The translations under genes and the position numbers were made by a program. This document shows positions 48,363 through 62,584 of a DNA stretch of 64,000 nt, in pieces (the first letter of the stretch is position 1; every line of letters starts with the position of its first letter). The notes under the pieces are model-generated. The model was not told where the DNA came from and ran no database searches. It saw only the letters and a program-made list of their open reading frames with translations. Source of the stretch: Karalla daura (taxonomy: Eukaryota; Chordata; Actinopteri; Chaetodontiformes; Leiognathidae); NCBI GenBank assembly GCA_029224185.1, contig CM055188.1, positions 13,627,497 through 13,691,496 of the forward strand, in the 5' to 3' direction.

Positions 48363-51300
48363 TGGCCCAGGACACAGAGACAATAGATAAATTTGCAGTC
48401 AGGCACCAGGGGACACAGCTAGACATGGACACGGAGCAACGACAACGAGAAACCTCCTCTTAGTCACGGCACTATTAAAATGGCAAGTAATTGTCCTTCT
48501 TACCTTTCTCCTGACCCATTGTGACCATCATTGTCATCAAGCAGTCATCAAGGTGAGCAGTTTTGACCAGGTCATGATTACATTTTCAGCAACCTCAACA
48601 TCATCGATTTTCATAATGTTTAAATGAAAACCTGTTTAACTTTAAGGTGTGGATTTGTACTATTTCCCTTCACTGAGGACATTGTGAATCTAAATTTGAG
48701 CTAAAATCATCTCAAGATAAGATTAATATGGTTACAACACTGTCTTTCTGAATTTGTCTATAATTGTCTACAGTGATCCACATTAAAAAAAAGAAACGAA
48801 GGTCTGAAATACTTTGTTCTGTGGATGGCTTAAAGATAATTAGTTGAGTGATTTGGCAATTGATAAATTGACAACTAAAATAATTATCAGTAGTCAATTA
48901 CATACAGAAAATGTTAAGGTCAAGCTGTCTAAAATCTAACCCCAAATGCAGGCTGCAACTAGAAAAGAAATGACAATACAACACAAGCAGCTTCAGCATC
49001 AACGTCTCTCTGTCTCTTTTATTCAGTGATTCGCTTTTTTTGTTTTTTTTTTCCAAAAAAGTGCAAATCCCTCCGACACAGAAGAAAGCCTGAACAACAC
49101 ATTCAATTATCAGTGCATATCCCGATGAGAATTTTTGAGCGTCATATATAGTTCATACAAGACTGAACTAATGTTGCCATAGTAACTGTAACAAAGTGAC
49201 ATTGTAACAGTAGGTTCGGATTGTTGCCTAGGTTACCAGATGCTGATACTTGCCGGGATGTTCAAGCCGCAAATAAAGTAAATATAAAAGGATTAAGCAG
49301 ACCGTCAATCAATACGGCAGATTCAGCACAGAACAGTATCTTCTTAACTGATCTTCACAACCTTTTTAATCACTCTTAAGAATGGATTTATGTCACTCTT
49401 GTGATTATAAAATTGTCTTATTCATTTCAAGTGACGGCATGTTTACCAGTTTTGCCATCACACAACATTCACTGTTTTCCTTTTTAACACTCCGTTTACA
49501 AATATAACCATGACAAATGCAGACCTTATGTAATAAGGACCAGTGAACAAATAAACACATCTTCTGCAGCAACTTGCGCACAAACGCACTGTGATAATGA
49601 ACATATTGATTGATGAACCTGAAGATGGGAATGCTGGAAGTGAGTGCTGCAAAGCCTGCAGTCTGCACAGTCTATAGATAGATGCATTAGCATTAATATG
49701 CACATGGATGGCACAAGTCATTGAGCATGTTTACATCATGGCTAAATGGATCCGCATTGAATAATCCATCACAGAGAAGGATGTTAAGAGCTCTGAGAGC
49801 CACAGAAGCAAAGAGACAACGTTAGACTCCAGTGGGAGGGAGGAGTGATGATCTGACAGGCAGCTACAGATCCCACCAATCACTAATTTAAGAGCTCCAA
49901 ATATTTTTTCCAGTTCTGGAACTAATAAAAGTTTATTGCATTATTTTCTGTGCTTGTCACTTGTACGAGCACACCAGAGCTGTTTAGTCTGCTTTATACA
50001 GACCAGAGTTTGTTTCCTCTTGAAGTGTGGAAGAAGCAATTCTGCCCCCCATGAAAATAATGGGTCTTGTTTGGTTTGCAAGTGAATCCTATGGTTCAAT
50101 AAGAGTTCAATGTGGACACAACACACACACAAAAAAAGCAAAACAATGCCAACAATGTAAATCTGATGAAGTACAGGTAAACAGTCTCAAAACTGATGGT
50201 GCTCTATGCTGTTGTTTCTATGCTGAATATGCATGATGGTGTCCAGGCCATTTTTTCTGTCCATTTTCAGAAGAGCAGTGTGAAAGCACACCAAACCAAT
50301 TTAAGGTGTGAATTTATTCAGCATGCCCCTCCCAATTGAACCGAGTCCCCCTAGGCTATCCTGGTTTGAAACTGTCCTCAATTTGGGATTTGGATTGCAT
50401 CTTTAAAGGGAATGATTGCTTGGACATCGGAAGATGTGTGCTGTACCATTAATGTTCAAGCATGTTTAGACAGCATCAAAAGGCTACTATACTGCCAGTG
50501 GAGAGGCAACCAAAGGTGAGCAGATTAGTCTAGAGCGAGGGACGGCTTTACTATCTGGTGGAAAAGAGACATTAGCTGTAAGATAAAGTGCGCTGTGAAT
50601 ATGAGTCTGAACAGCAGAAAAAACTGCTAAATAAATTAGGGTTTACTTTCTCTAGAGGGTACCTGCAGGGTAAAACCGAGCCCAGAGCAAACTCAGAAAT
50701 GCATAGTCTTTACTAAAAGACAAACAAAGTGCAACAGAGAGTGTTCACAACACAACTCAAAGCGACACAGTTGATAAGTAGCAGAGAGCAGCGACGTCCT
50801 GCAGACTTCAGCTCAGATAAACGTCTGATGAGGATCGTCCTCAGGTTGCGTTTATCTAACCTAGCATGGACAGATTGTGACAGAGGCGAGACAAGCAAAG
50901 AGGGAAGTTATAAAGAAGACCTGGGAATAAAGAGCAAAGAGGGAGCAGCGAGAAAATTCAGTGGGTCCAGCTGAAGAAATACAGCTTGTCAGTTCAGTTT
51001 TTACAGAATACAGTATTCCCCCATCTTAACATGAAGATTTGCAAGCTTTTAATCTCATTTTTGTCAATGTCTAAATATGCACCATTTCAATTTCAGACCA
51101 GAATTCAATGTGAAGGCTTAGAGGTGTTTGCAGCACTGGTTTACTGCTTCATTTTCTTGCCTCTGTCTTCTCTTTCCTCTATTTGTGTTCTGCTCAGCCT
51201 TTTGAAATAAATTCAGTCAAGTTTGCATGTCTGTCCTGCTTTTTCATTGTTTAACTTGCAGCCCCGATTCTGGATTTTTACCATTTCTGAGGAACGAGCT

Positions 51301-53814
51301 TTTGAAGACGGCTAGGTTCTTAATGTCTCCGTGGACCGAGGAGTCTAACGGTGAAAAGAGACGGAGAGGAAGACTGAAAAGTGAAACTCTGAGCGTAGCT
51401 GTCAAAGAAGAAAACAGGTTGGAGAAAAAGATGTAAATCAGCAGGAAAGAAAAGTACAGAGAGAGAATGAGAGGGAAAGCAAAACCATACAGATATTTCT
51501 CAAGGTGTGTTTGTAATGGTTGCAGTGTCAAAATAAGGCTTTTATGCTCATGTAGTGGAACATATTTAGACATGATGCAACGGACAGAAAGAGGAGCTCA
51601 GTAAACAAAGCTCACACGTGTCCTTTCTATGTTTTCAGCGAATGTGAGTGCTGCATGCAGACTAGCTACCATCTGCATCACTTAAATTAGAATAATAGTA
51701 ATCACTATTCTGGCATACAGCTAATAATAAATACAGTGGGAGGAAGGGGGACTGTCATGATGGCTGAATTTCTATGTTCTCATCAACAGCAATATACACA
51801 ATACTGAGTGCAATACTGAGGTATTAGAATGAGTTTTTTGGAAATAATGTTTTATTAATATTCCTGTTTACATTCTTTACATCTTAAGATTAATGCCAAA
51901 TGAGACACTCATACAAAGTTCCTTTCTATGGCCATGCTGTGTATGTGTGTGTGTGTGTGTGAGACCCAGGGCATCCATTGTTTATGTTTCTCCATAATAC
52001 ACATGTGTTTTTCAGTGTCTATCATCTTATTGGGGCATCAAACTATTGTTGTCCATGTAATTTAATTTACACAGGCTTCAGGAGCTTCAGGAGAAAATGT
52101 TGACAGTGATCTAGGGTTTTGACTGTAAAGTGCCTTTAGCTGAGGCGTACTGACTTTCAGACCTATATGCATAGAAGACTGTTTGACCTCTGTCATTTGT
52201 ATTGACAGCATCCAGTGTTGATGATGATGAGGATGATGGATGGCAGAGGGATCTTTGTTGTTTGTAACCAGTATGAAAACTGAGGAAAGAGCTTCTGAAC
52301 AAACCAGGAGGCTGTTAAAAAGAAGGGGAGTGGGGGGAAATATTACTTTGAGATTACATATTAAAAACAATAACAATACAAAATACATTTGTCTGAGGCT
52401 CAGCTTGCTGATGAATGAACAAGCATTTTTCACTACATATGAACTGTTTAGTAAGGACACCACTGAAGCTTCACATCCTCATACTAGATGAAATATATAC
52501 AGTCGGAATCAATTGGCAGTATTGTTTTCTTTCCTGCATCTCTCATGGTCAAGCTCCAGGATGCCACATGAAGCCTGCTGATGAGCAATATATGTGTCTG
52601 TGCATACATGCAACCGCATTGTCTCCACTGTTACCATGACCCTGTCATAGTGGAGTCCTGACTGACCCTGACTATCACTGTGCGATATGTGAACAAACAT
52701 CCTGTTTGTGCATTACAATAGACTGAATCTCAGTGACACAGCAGCAACTAAAACGTGTGTGTTAACTTTGATGTAGTTCTTCCTGTCATTAAAATACAGA
52801 TTTAGCTGAACTGCGGTATGAGTGTCAGAGGTCAGGGCCTTGGTGTCTCTTCATTATTTCTGTGGCCATAAAACAATTATGTCCAGAGACAGTCACAGCC
52901 AGAGCAAAAGATTATTAATGGAGTGATTTTTTAAGGTTAGATTAAATAACTGCTGAGACACAAAAATTATGACCAGAAAAGCTCACCTAACAATTCTGGA
53001 GTAAAAACAAAGAAACAAAGAAACAAAACAAAAACAAAAACAGTTGAAGCATACTTGAACTGGACCTGCTGCCACATCATGATGCATGTCTTTGCCTTTA
53101 TGCAGACGATACACAACTGTGTATGTCTGCTGATGATTATTTGGGCCTATACAAAATAGAAATGCTGTTGAATACACTCAAATGAAATCTGTGTAAGTTC
53201 AAACTCACAATTCAACCTTCAAAACTGAACTACAGCTGAAAGCCTTGCCTTGCTTCCCCATTGATTTCATATATATATTACTTCCTCATTTCAGTATTTT
53301 TAATGCAGTTATTTCCTATGTTCCTCCTTCTTGTTTCATCCTTATTGTCATCTGTTAAAAACTGTTGTGATAAAGGATATTTTATTCTCCATCTACAGTC
53401 TCTTTTTTTGATTTTTCCTTTCTTGTTAAGATCTCAGAGTTGCATTACCCACATGGAAGATGAAATACAAATAAAGATCATAAATATTGTAATGTTTTTT
53501 CTCCTCTTCTTGACTCATCTCATTCACTGCGGTGAATCCTGCAGAATTTCACAGCAACCTGTCTGACTGCGCCACATCATCTAAAGCAAGTTGGTCTGGA
53601 GGTGAAACATAACTAAGTATCTTAGCTTTTGGCTGTGTTTCCAAACACCTTTTCACAGCTGTTAGTGTTGAAAGCTACACATGTGCACGCTGCAGGGTTT
53701 TTGTTGTAATCCACTTTGCGGTGTGACGAGATACAAGGGTGAGAGAGCCGTGCGACCTGCGGGACGCTTGATGACTTCAGACGAGTCTGCAGGTAACAGC
53801 TCAGGGAAGTGCTG

Positions 53815-54075
53815 GGACTCAGTCTCACTCTCTGTCTTTCTCTCTCTCTGTGTCTCCTCAGTCACACTGTATTGCTTTCACTCCGTCACGCCTCTTCCTG
53901 TCTTTCCTCCTCTTCTTTGTACGCCACTCTATCTCTCCCATCCATTCCCCTCTCTGTGCTTTCTTCCTCCTTCGCTCCGCCAGCTCTGTCCTCATCACTC
54001 CAATTATTCTCCCTTTTCTTTCCCCCATCTGTCCTCTTCCTCACGCTGTCCTCCCCTAACCTCCCTCTCATCTGT
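53815..54075 (+). repeat. Pyrimidine-rich low-complexity block
   Basis: CT-rich plus strand with many TCTCTC and CTTCC words. The four overlapping open frames here come from this composition. Confidence 0.6.
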
Positions 54076-56869
54076 ACGTGAGGTGTTGTGAGTGTGTGGT
54101 TCCTCCCCGCGGCCACGAGGCTCATTAATAAGGGATGTTCAGAGACGCTCAGCAGAGACCAGACTGACCTGCAGCCACTTAGTGCAGGTTTTAACATGAA
54201 ATGCACACATTCACTGGGGAGGGGTAAGGCTGTGTGTGAGTGTTTCTGCTAAAGACAGCAGAGTACAAAATCCACAGAAATAAGGTCAGAATACAAAGGG
54301 CATAAATGTAGTGAGTGCATGAGAGCAAGTGAGGATTCCACCAGAGTGCTCACACTATAAAGAAAAGGTTGGGTCGACAAAAGGAGAAGAGCTTGTATTC
54401 AGTACAGAGAGAGCATGGAGGCCAGAGTTCCACATTCACTCAGACAGGAGCTTAATAAGATTAAGATAATTATAAACATGAGAAATGTTCATTTTTGTGG
54501 GATTCATACTGGGTTATCTTATTTTATCTGATGGATTTATGTTTAATAGTGTTTGATAAACATTTGACACCAGTTATGTGTCTGTGTTAACTCAGTTGAA
54601 CCCATTGGGGTTGCACCCTGGCTTTAGTAAGTCGAATTAAATACTAGTTGTAGTGTGCCTGTGTATATGTGTGTGTTCAGAAGTGTATTTTGTTCTCAGC
54701 TTTCCCCCTTCCATCACAGAGTGCTTTATCAATCCTGTCTGTGTGTCCTCTGATTGCTCAGGAGTGTCAGGTGTGAGCTGCAATGGTTTTATTGTGGGTA
54801 CATAAATCAATAAACCCCACCCTGTCTTGCAGCAGTTCTCACTCCAACATATGGACAAGACGGAGAGAAAGGAAAATACAATAGATGGATGTGTGACCCT
54901 TACTGTAATGTCTGCACTTGCATTTAGTAACAAGTCCCATATCAATTCATTTTAGTCAGCTGTGTATTATCATTATATAACAATGCAATTATCAAGGTAA
55001 AGTCAATTAATTCGTTTATTCCATCGTGTTGTTGTTTCATTGCCAGTTGCCTTGTGTGTCTTGTTGTGTCTAGTTCTGCACTGTCGTTTTTCGTAACGAT
55101 TTACGGATGATGCAACAGACCTGTAAGCAGCATCACCCTGAGATGGCCACACAGGTACAGGTTGCAGATGGAGGATCGGCCAGGTGGATGGTCTGCGCTG
55201 ACATGAGAAAATATGGTAATTTTCCGTTGTACTCAGAAGCTTCTTCCCTGCAGTCACCAACCTTATTCATTCACAGTGCAGGTGACTAATTAGCAGAACA
55301 ATATCTCAGTGTGTGACAACAGCTACAACAGCTTTGTTTTTTTGTTTTTTTTTTGTTTGCTTGTACCTGCTGTTTTAATTCAAGCCTTTGGGTTACCTCA
55401 ATCTTGTCTGCTCATTATGTCTAAGGCCTCTGCGGAGCACATACCAGAACACAGTGGCCAGATTACACCACAGGATTATTGAAATTAAAGTAGAATATGA
55501 AGAAACTATTTCTCACAGCTCTGTAGAAGTTAATATGGTTCATTTTTTAGAGTAAATCAATGTGTATGTGGACATTAATTAACAAAACGGGGCATTAAAT
55601 GTTGTTTGTTTTTAATTATTTTAATTTGACACTGTCTCAAAAAGCATAAAACAACAAACAAAAACATTTAGAATCCTTAGAACACAAACACAGTTTATTG
55701 TTCCCTCCCTCATCGATCTCTTTGTTTCTTTCTTTGTTTCTTTGTTTCTTACACATGCACTATCTTCCCTTCCTTTTCTTCTCTGGTTTTGAGCTCCTGT
55801 GTCTGTCCACTCCAGTCTTCATTACTTGCTTTCTCCTACCTCCCCTCCTCCTGCCCACCTACAGTGGCAGTCTGATCCAGTAAAACATCTGTTTCTGAAG
55901 GGGCTGGCAGCATAACGTCCCTCTTTACAACCATGCTGACTCTGAGCTGACTCTGAATGGCTGTAGAATGACACTCAGAGGTGCTGTCCTTCCCTCTCTG
56001 CTCCTGCTTCCACCTCGACCGTACCTTCTTCATAGTCAATGGATGAAGAAATACAGAGCCATTCACATCTCCTATTCTTGATATGACTCTTCATTGTCCC
56101 CATAATAGTCCCTCTCCAACCCCCTCCCTCCTCTAATGTCCTCCTTCCCTTACACGTGTTTATTGTTTTACGACTGCTATGTTTGTGTGAGGTTCCAGCT
56201 TTTGCACCTCCAGGAGACAAGAGCAGCTGTCTCAGCCTGGAGCATTTCTATTCTACCTTATTCAGATTTTTGTTTTTTCGTTTTACTTCCACTCTGTCAT
56301 CTCTTTGCTGTTGTGACTCACTTTTTCTGTGACTTCACAAATGCTGTAGAGGGACAAACAACCGTCTATATCTCCTCTGAGGCGTCAGAGCCACAACACA
56401 GGTAGACTTCCTTTTGTTTTGGTGGATAAGTACATAATTAGCAGACTTCTCATCTCAGCACTAGCTTTAGCTTTAGCTTGTAGCTGTAATATTTCAGGTT
56501 GGTCTTGTCTGTTCATTTTGTCTAATGCTTCTGCAAAGCACAAACCAGAAGCATTGCGAGATCAGACACTGGATTATTATTAAATGTACAATAAATATAT
56601 TTATTATATGTATAAGAGCCTACACTATGTTTATAAACTACACCGTAGACACGAACATGGTTTATTTTTTTAGAGTAAAGCAATGTGTCTGTAGACAGAA
56701 TGAATGTTTGTAAAAAGTTCCAAAAACATTACATATTTTTATTTTTATGATTTATAATTGATCTTATTTCATAATTTATTATTGTTTCAAGTGTTGTAGT
56801 GATCTGCTGGAGTTTACCCTGATAATATTAGAGAATATAAGAGAATACAAGCTACACACATTGCTACTG

Positions 56870-57070
56870 TAGTCCATTGCAGGACACACACACACACGCA
56901 CACATTCATTCACGCCTCTGGTGGCCATTAAGAGTCTTATCATGTTTTAGACCGTGAGGGGGAACCTGAAGTAGACCCATGGGAGAACATGTAAATTCTA
57001 CTCCCCTTCATCCCAGCCTGGGACTCATACCCATGTCCTCCTTGGTGTGAGTCACCAGACTGCCTTCAGC
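56870..57070 (-). repeat. tRNA-like SINE-type repeat with body
   Basis: On the minus strand the order is: GGTATGAGTCCCAGGCTGGG (B-box-like), ACATGTTCTCCC, GGTTCCCCCTCACGGTC with TAAAACATG, GTGAATGAATGTGTG and CCTGCAATGGACT. This is the order of words in the same fish repeat as at 22.5 kb, with a small internal loss. Confidence 0.6.
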
Positions 57071-60000
57071 AGAAATGTAAACCTGTAAGAGCCGCAGCAC
57101 GCAGATGTTCTCAATGACACAAGTTCTCAAAGAGAAACTGTCTGATGTGCTGATATTGTGCAGTGGGAAATGAGGAGTGCAGCTTCAGTGGAATGTGCAG
57201 CTGTTGGGACATTAGAGGGAAGGTTTTGGCTGGTAATTGTGATGTCGGGGCTTCACACACTGATGGAGGTTATGCTGCTAAGTCAGTGCCAGCAGGAGCG
57301 TTTCTAACGTGCTCCAAAGAGCTGCAGTCATTTAATTATTTACACGCACACCACAAAGCCTCCAGTGTGAATCCTATGAGTGAGACGGTCCAATGAACGG
57401 TGCACTGGGTGTAATAATCCTGCTGACACAACAGAATTCAAGATTATCTACAGGTGATGTTTCAGATCCTGCAGCTCCTCATGGAGAAGCGCAGGAGGTC
57501 ATTTACTGAGGCAAGATTTAAATAATCAGTGAAGATCCCCGCTGCTGGAATTACACACTGGCTACAGATGCACACTTCCTGCTGGTTGTGTTGCTGCTGA
57601 TGGCTGCAGGATTACCCCAGCTCACGCTACAAACCGTTTGAGACAGAAGCAAATCACAGAGGTGAAATTATCTTGTGTCTGTCCAGTTTTCTCTCTCTGC
57701 TGCCTGCAGCAGGTGGTGGATCGATGCAGCACTTGCAAACGATTTATTTATTTATATTTCCCCCATGTCTTGTGTGTGTTTTTTTTCTCCTTAACTCTGA
57801 TGATAGATTCACGGTTTGTTTTAAATCCCTAACATCGATCACACAATAATCCTGCCTAATGTAAAGTTGAAGAAGACAAAACACGACTGAGGAGAGTGAA
57901 AGCTGCTAAAAAAATTCCATTAAACAAAACATGTACACAGAGTTAAAGAGACGCTTCTCTTCCTTTCTTGCAGCTCTCTCATCACCAATCTTTGCTCCCT
58001 CACTTCCTTCCGATCTTTTTGCTTTCCTTGCCCTTTGTAGTGCCGATGTTATCACATCTTGTCCCACAGAGGGTTACGGACCTCATTTGCGTGCTTGAAG
58101 TTTCCAGATTTACCAAACAGATGAACATCGAGCAGCGAGACCTGATTTTAGCCACCCGGCAGAGTCCAGTCGAGCGTCAAGCTGATGCCTCTGTGCTCAT
58201 TAAACTAAACGATGGTGGGAAATTGCTGGGGAACAAATGCAAACACAATGCATTTGTCCAACTAATCGCATTAATGTACTTTTGCCTATTGTACATTCAG
58301 TTATTCAGGGAAGGTCTGTGTGGGCTGTTTTATTTTCCTCTGCCCCCTTTTTTTGTCTCAGTAGAGCTCATAAATCAAGATGTAAATGAAAGCATGGGCA
58401 GCGGCTGTTCCGTCAGGAAATACCATTGTATTATCTCACTGGTTTTGCTCCATGTAAATTGGAATGAATCAGAGGCCTGTGGTGCATTACAGGCAGGGGC
58501 GTCTGCACTGCGAAGATAAAATTATATGCATGTTGGAGTGTTAAATTTGGATTAAAATGCATTTTTTTTATTATAGCTTTTGTTTAAAGCATGGGTCTGT
58601 GTAATGGATATATGGATTTTTCACTTGTCAAACAGAACGTCCATATCACGACTGCCCTGGTTTACATATCCTGGACCCAGACGGCGTTATTCACACATTT
58701 AAATATTAATAGCAAGAAAGACACTTTGCTTGTAGAACCAATATCTGACACCTGGAGGAATAGTATTCAGGTCTGATAGTATATCATACATAATGGCAAC
58801 CAAGAAAATCCAAGTTTGCGAAAAAAAAAGGGGGGTTTGTGTTCAAGCTTCTGTAAAACTTTTAACCACTTCTCTGTCTTTGCTTCACGACGCAAGTTGC
58901 TCTGAAACCCCCCAAATGTCTTTCCTCCTGTCTGGCAGTGTAAACCAACAATAAATGATGGGATGTGTCTCCTTTCAAAAAATGAAAAGCCTCTAAATTC
59001 CTCCCCTCTCCTGTGGATTTACAACCTGCTTTTACTAAAACTACAGGCAAACATCTGCTCAGAGTCTGGGAGTAGATCAATAGTTGGCCTATCTGCAATT
59101 AGTTACAGCAGCATCAGATGCCTGCTGCACTGCATGGTTAGAAAATACCCAGGAGGAATCAAAGACAAAAGGATAAACTGTGAAGAATGGACAGCTCTGA
59201 GTTTACCTGTGGGAGAGGAAGAACGTCTCCTAAATTTTGGCAAATGGAAGAAGAGTAAAGACTTTCTTCATTTAAACCAAGCTATACATACAAAGTGGAT
59301 ATGTTGCATTCACAGCACTATTCTGATCTGGCATAGAATTACATACTGAACTAAACACAACTGTATAAAAATAGATTTTAATTAGCTGCAGTAAGTATCA
59401 ATCAGATCACAATGTGTAGTATTCCAACCTTAATATACAGGTGTAGAAAATCTGTACGCACACACACGAGGAAATTTAGTTTAATTTAATAACACATTTG
59501 GAGGCTTCAAAGTGTTTGAACTTAAAATTTCTAGAGGTATGAATATATAAAGGCTTTTAATGGATTCAAACATCAGGATTTGGACTTTAAAGAAATCTGC
59601 TGAATGAATGTATGTGGTGCAATACACACCCTTGTCTGAGAAAAATGCAAACCATGAAGGAATATTTGATGATGAATGATATTTGCTCAGTGTGTCATGT
59701 AATGTGGGCATGTTATTAGACATTAATCCCACTATGCTCTCAGATATAACACATGTCTTATTATAGTCTTAAGTAAAGCACTGCTGAGAATTGCTGTTGA
59801 TGTTGTAGACAGTAGGCGTATAATTGTTCTACTGTTCTGCGTGAACAAAAGATATGCAGACAAAAGCTCTTGATGAATTCAAAAGCACAGGAGTCGATGA
59901 AAATACGAGTTGAAAAATCACATACCAGATGTCATGTGTGACTCCAGTACGGTTTGTCTCTTACTGTAAACAGCATAAAACTTTATTGTTGCAGAATCAC

Positions 60001-60589
60001 CCTGAGACAAAATAGTATGCACATACCAAGGGAAATACAACAGATTTGACACAGCCCAGACAGAGCTATCCGCCCCAAAGCAGTTGCTCATATGCGTCCG
60101 ATGTGAGCACAGTATAGTATAATACAATCCAATCGTGTCTAATTCAATAATCAGAATCAGAAACATCTCTCAGTAAACGTAAATTCGTAGATGGCAAATC
60201 GTAATGCTCAGTCCCAGTTGTTTGCTGATCTGATTTATTTTTGTGTGGTTGTTTATTGTAATGTGAGACTCCAGTGTCAACAGTCTACGGCCCTAAAATG
60301 AGCTGCGTGTGCAGAAGAAGACTTGACACCACACGTAGCACACTGCATTCACAGAAGCAAATACGACTGCTACATGTGTGAGCATGTGTGCATGAATTTG
60401 CTGTTTAATCTGAGTTTTCATCAGATTATGATCGGTTTACAAATGGAAGAAGGTGGTTAAGAAAAATAAGAGTACACATTTAAAGACAGACTTTTGTGGA
60501 ACAGTAGATGTAACCTCTGAACCAGGGTATATGTGGAAAACACATTTACATATTTCCTCCTTTTCATACGAAAAGTCAGATGAAATGCG

Positions 60590-60785
60590 ACATGACCGTT
60601 TAGTCCCTTTGAAAAACATCAGATATCTGTCTGATTTAGGACACATATCAAAGTGACCTGGGTCGGCTTTGATAACGTCGGATTTGTGCTGTTCAGTCTG
60701 TAGTCTAGCAGATATGGGTCAGCAGCAAAAAATGACAGAAAAATCGGGGCCACGTCCGCCTGCAGAGTGGAGGTAGCCTAAGTTT
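60590..60785. mobile_element. MITE-like non-autonomous DNA transposon fragment
   Basis: Repeated variants of CAGATATCTGTCTGATT, CACATATCAAAGTGACCTGG, GGATTTGTGCTGTTCAG and AGATATGGGTCA lead to GCCTGCAGAGTGGAGGTAGCC. This resembles a widespread fish hAT-like non-autonomous element that ends in a GCCTG-CAGTGTGAACG-like word. Terminal inverted repeats and a target-site duplication were not defined. Confidence 0.45.
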
Positions 60786-61459
60786 GTGTTAACAGGTGAC
60801 ATGCATGTTGTTGCTCTTATCTGCTCCCTCTTTGGTTGTTGGATTAGCGGATGTTCTGGACAACACTGTTAATAACAATGAGAGACATTTATCTTTTGGG
60901 TTGAACAGGTTTTGCCTCCACATCAGTTGAACATAACATAAAACTTTAGACTGCTAGAAATGTTTTTGTGTCAATTTATGACACACAAGCATAGCCAAAT
61001 AAACAAAAATATGAAGAACACACACAAAATCAAAATGTGTATAACGGAACGAAATCAACAACTTTGGATGGAACAAAAAGATATTCACAGTCAAGGATAG
61101 GAGGGACATCGAGGAGACATGGGAGCGAGATCAGCTGAAAACTAGGGGCATGGCACAGGAGTCAACAGGCAGTGAAACACAGCAAACGATGAACAACATA
61201 AACTAAATGTGAACATGACTCAAGGAAGCACTTCAAAAAAATAAAACAACAATAAAACACATAAGAATTCACATCAGGTAAAATGAAGAAGAAAAAGCCA
61301 GTATTCAGATAAAAAAAAAAAAACAGGAGCAAAGGAAAAGCAAATTGCTCAAGTAATAAAATGTAAGCATGATGCTGAGATCACTGAAATTGAACTACGT
61401 GAAAATTGAATTGTCATAAACACCTTTGTTGAGGCTCTCGCTGTTGCGGAGGGCAGACA

Positions 61460-61530
61460 GAGGTGTTTCACCGCTCGCCTATTTTAAGCAGATGGAGGTG
61501 TTATACTGCTCCGCTATTTTTAGCCAAGAA
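61460..61530. promoter_or_regulatory. Tandem 35-bp duplication with MEF2 and E-box motifs
   Basis: Two imperfect copies start at 61460 and 61495 with GAGGTGTT. Each carries an A/T-rich core: CTATTTTAAG at 61479-61488 in the first and a perfect MEF2 consensus CTATTTTTAG at 61514-61523 in the second. An E-box CAGATG (61489-61494) sits at the join. Confidence 0.35.
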
Positions 61531-62384
61531 TGCAAAGTAAATAAGTAAAGTGACAGAGGAAGAAAGTTAAATAGGACACAATACGTGCGTGTGTAGAGCT
61601 GATTAAGATTTAAAGAAAGTCGAGTCAGAGGCAAACCAGAGCGTGGAGAAGAGCAGGATTGAAATTGCCCTCTGACACATTCAAATCTTCATCGATTGAA
61701 GCTGCTCCCCTGCTGCCTCCTCCTCCTCCTCTGTCTTCATATACCAGACAGGTCTTTGTCGGCTTCACTCGCATGACTCTTCTTCATTCCACAGCTCTGG
61801 AATAAGTGTCAGAGCGTGAAGACATTGATTCCTACTGAAGATGTGAGAAATGGACGCCGTGGATTCAACCCACATAAATCATGGCCAGCAGCTGGTTCCA
61901 GACTCAGCAACGGACAGTGTGGAGCCACAGATATATGATAGATGTGCTGCTAAACACATGGCACTACTGCTCAGGCTCAAAACAAAGAGTTGAGAGTTGG
62001 GTTTCAACTTTTAGTCCTAGTAGTTCCTCCTGTTTCTTCTCAAACACTGACAACAACCACACCTGCTCACCATCATACTATGCTTCATATGTTCACTTAT
62101 TGTGCCTAGAAAGACTAGGTTTCAGTCCTGCTAGAAAAAAACAACCTGACCTTACTCATTTGAGCTTGTTTCAGGTTTGACTGGTCTCACACACATGCAC
62201 ATGCACACACACACACACATACAAAGGGAAAGAGAGAGAAAGTTACTCCTTATTAACTGTAACTAACACTAAGATCAACAGGGTTTTAATGACATATCTC
62301 AACATCTCCTGGATGAACCAACACCAAATTTGGAGCTGGCGCTCTCAATGCAGTGGCACAGAAATAGCTTTTTGCTATTAGCTC

Positions 62385-62515
62385 TCCTTCTCTGTCTGTC
62401 TCCTCTCTCTCTCTCTCTTCTCTGTCTCACTCTCTCTTTCTCTCTCTCTTTATGTGTCTCTGTGCTTGTCCTTCTAACTCCTTTTCTCTTCCTTTGTTTC
62501 TCTCTTTCCACTTGA
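62385..62515 (+). repeat. (CT)n-rich low-complexity block
   Basis: Dense TCTCTC words on the plus strand; the complementary frame is R/E-rich only because of this. Confidence 0.7.
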
Positions 62516-62550
62516 TGATGAAGAGTGGACTAACAAGAAAAACATTCATG

Positions 62551-62584
<34 letters not shown>
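62551..62584 (+). repeat. (CA)n microsatellite
   Basis: About 16 CA units with one TA interruption. Confidence 0.92.

Noticed and set aside
57968..58519. New protein-coding gene of 183 codons
   Set aside because: No motif, signal, splice partner or codon bias supports it; kept only as an observation.
62299..62511. Arg/Glu-rich 70-codon minus-strand frame
   Set aside because: It is the translation of a CT-rich low-complexity block.
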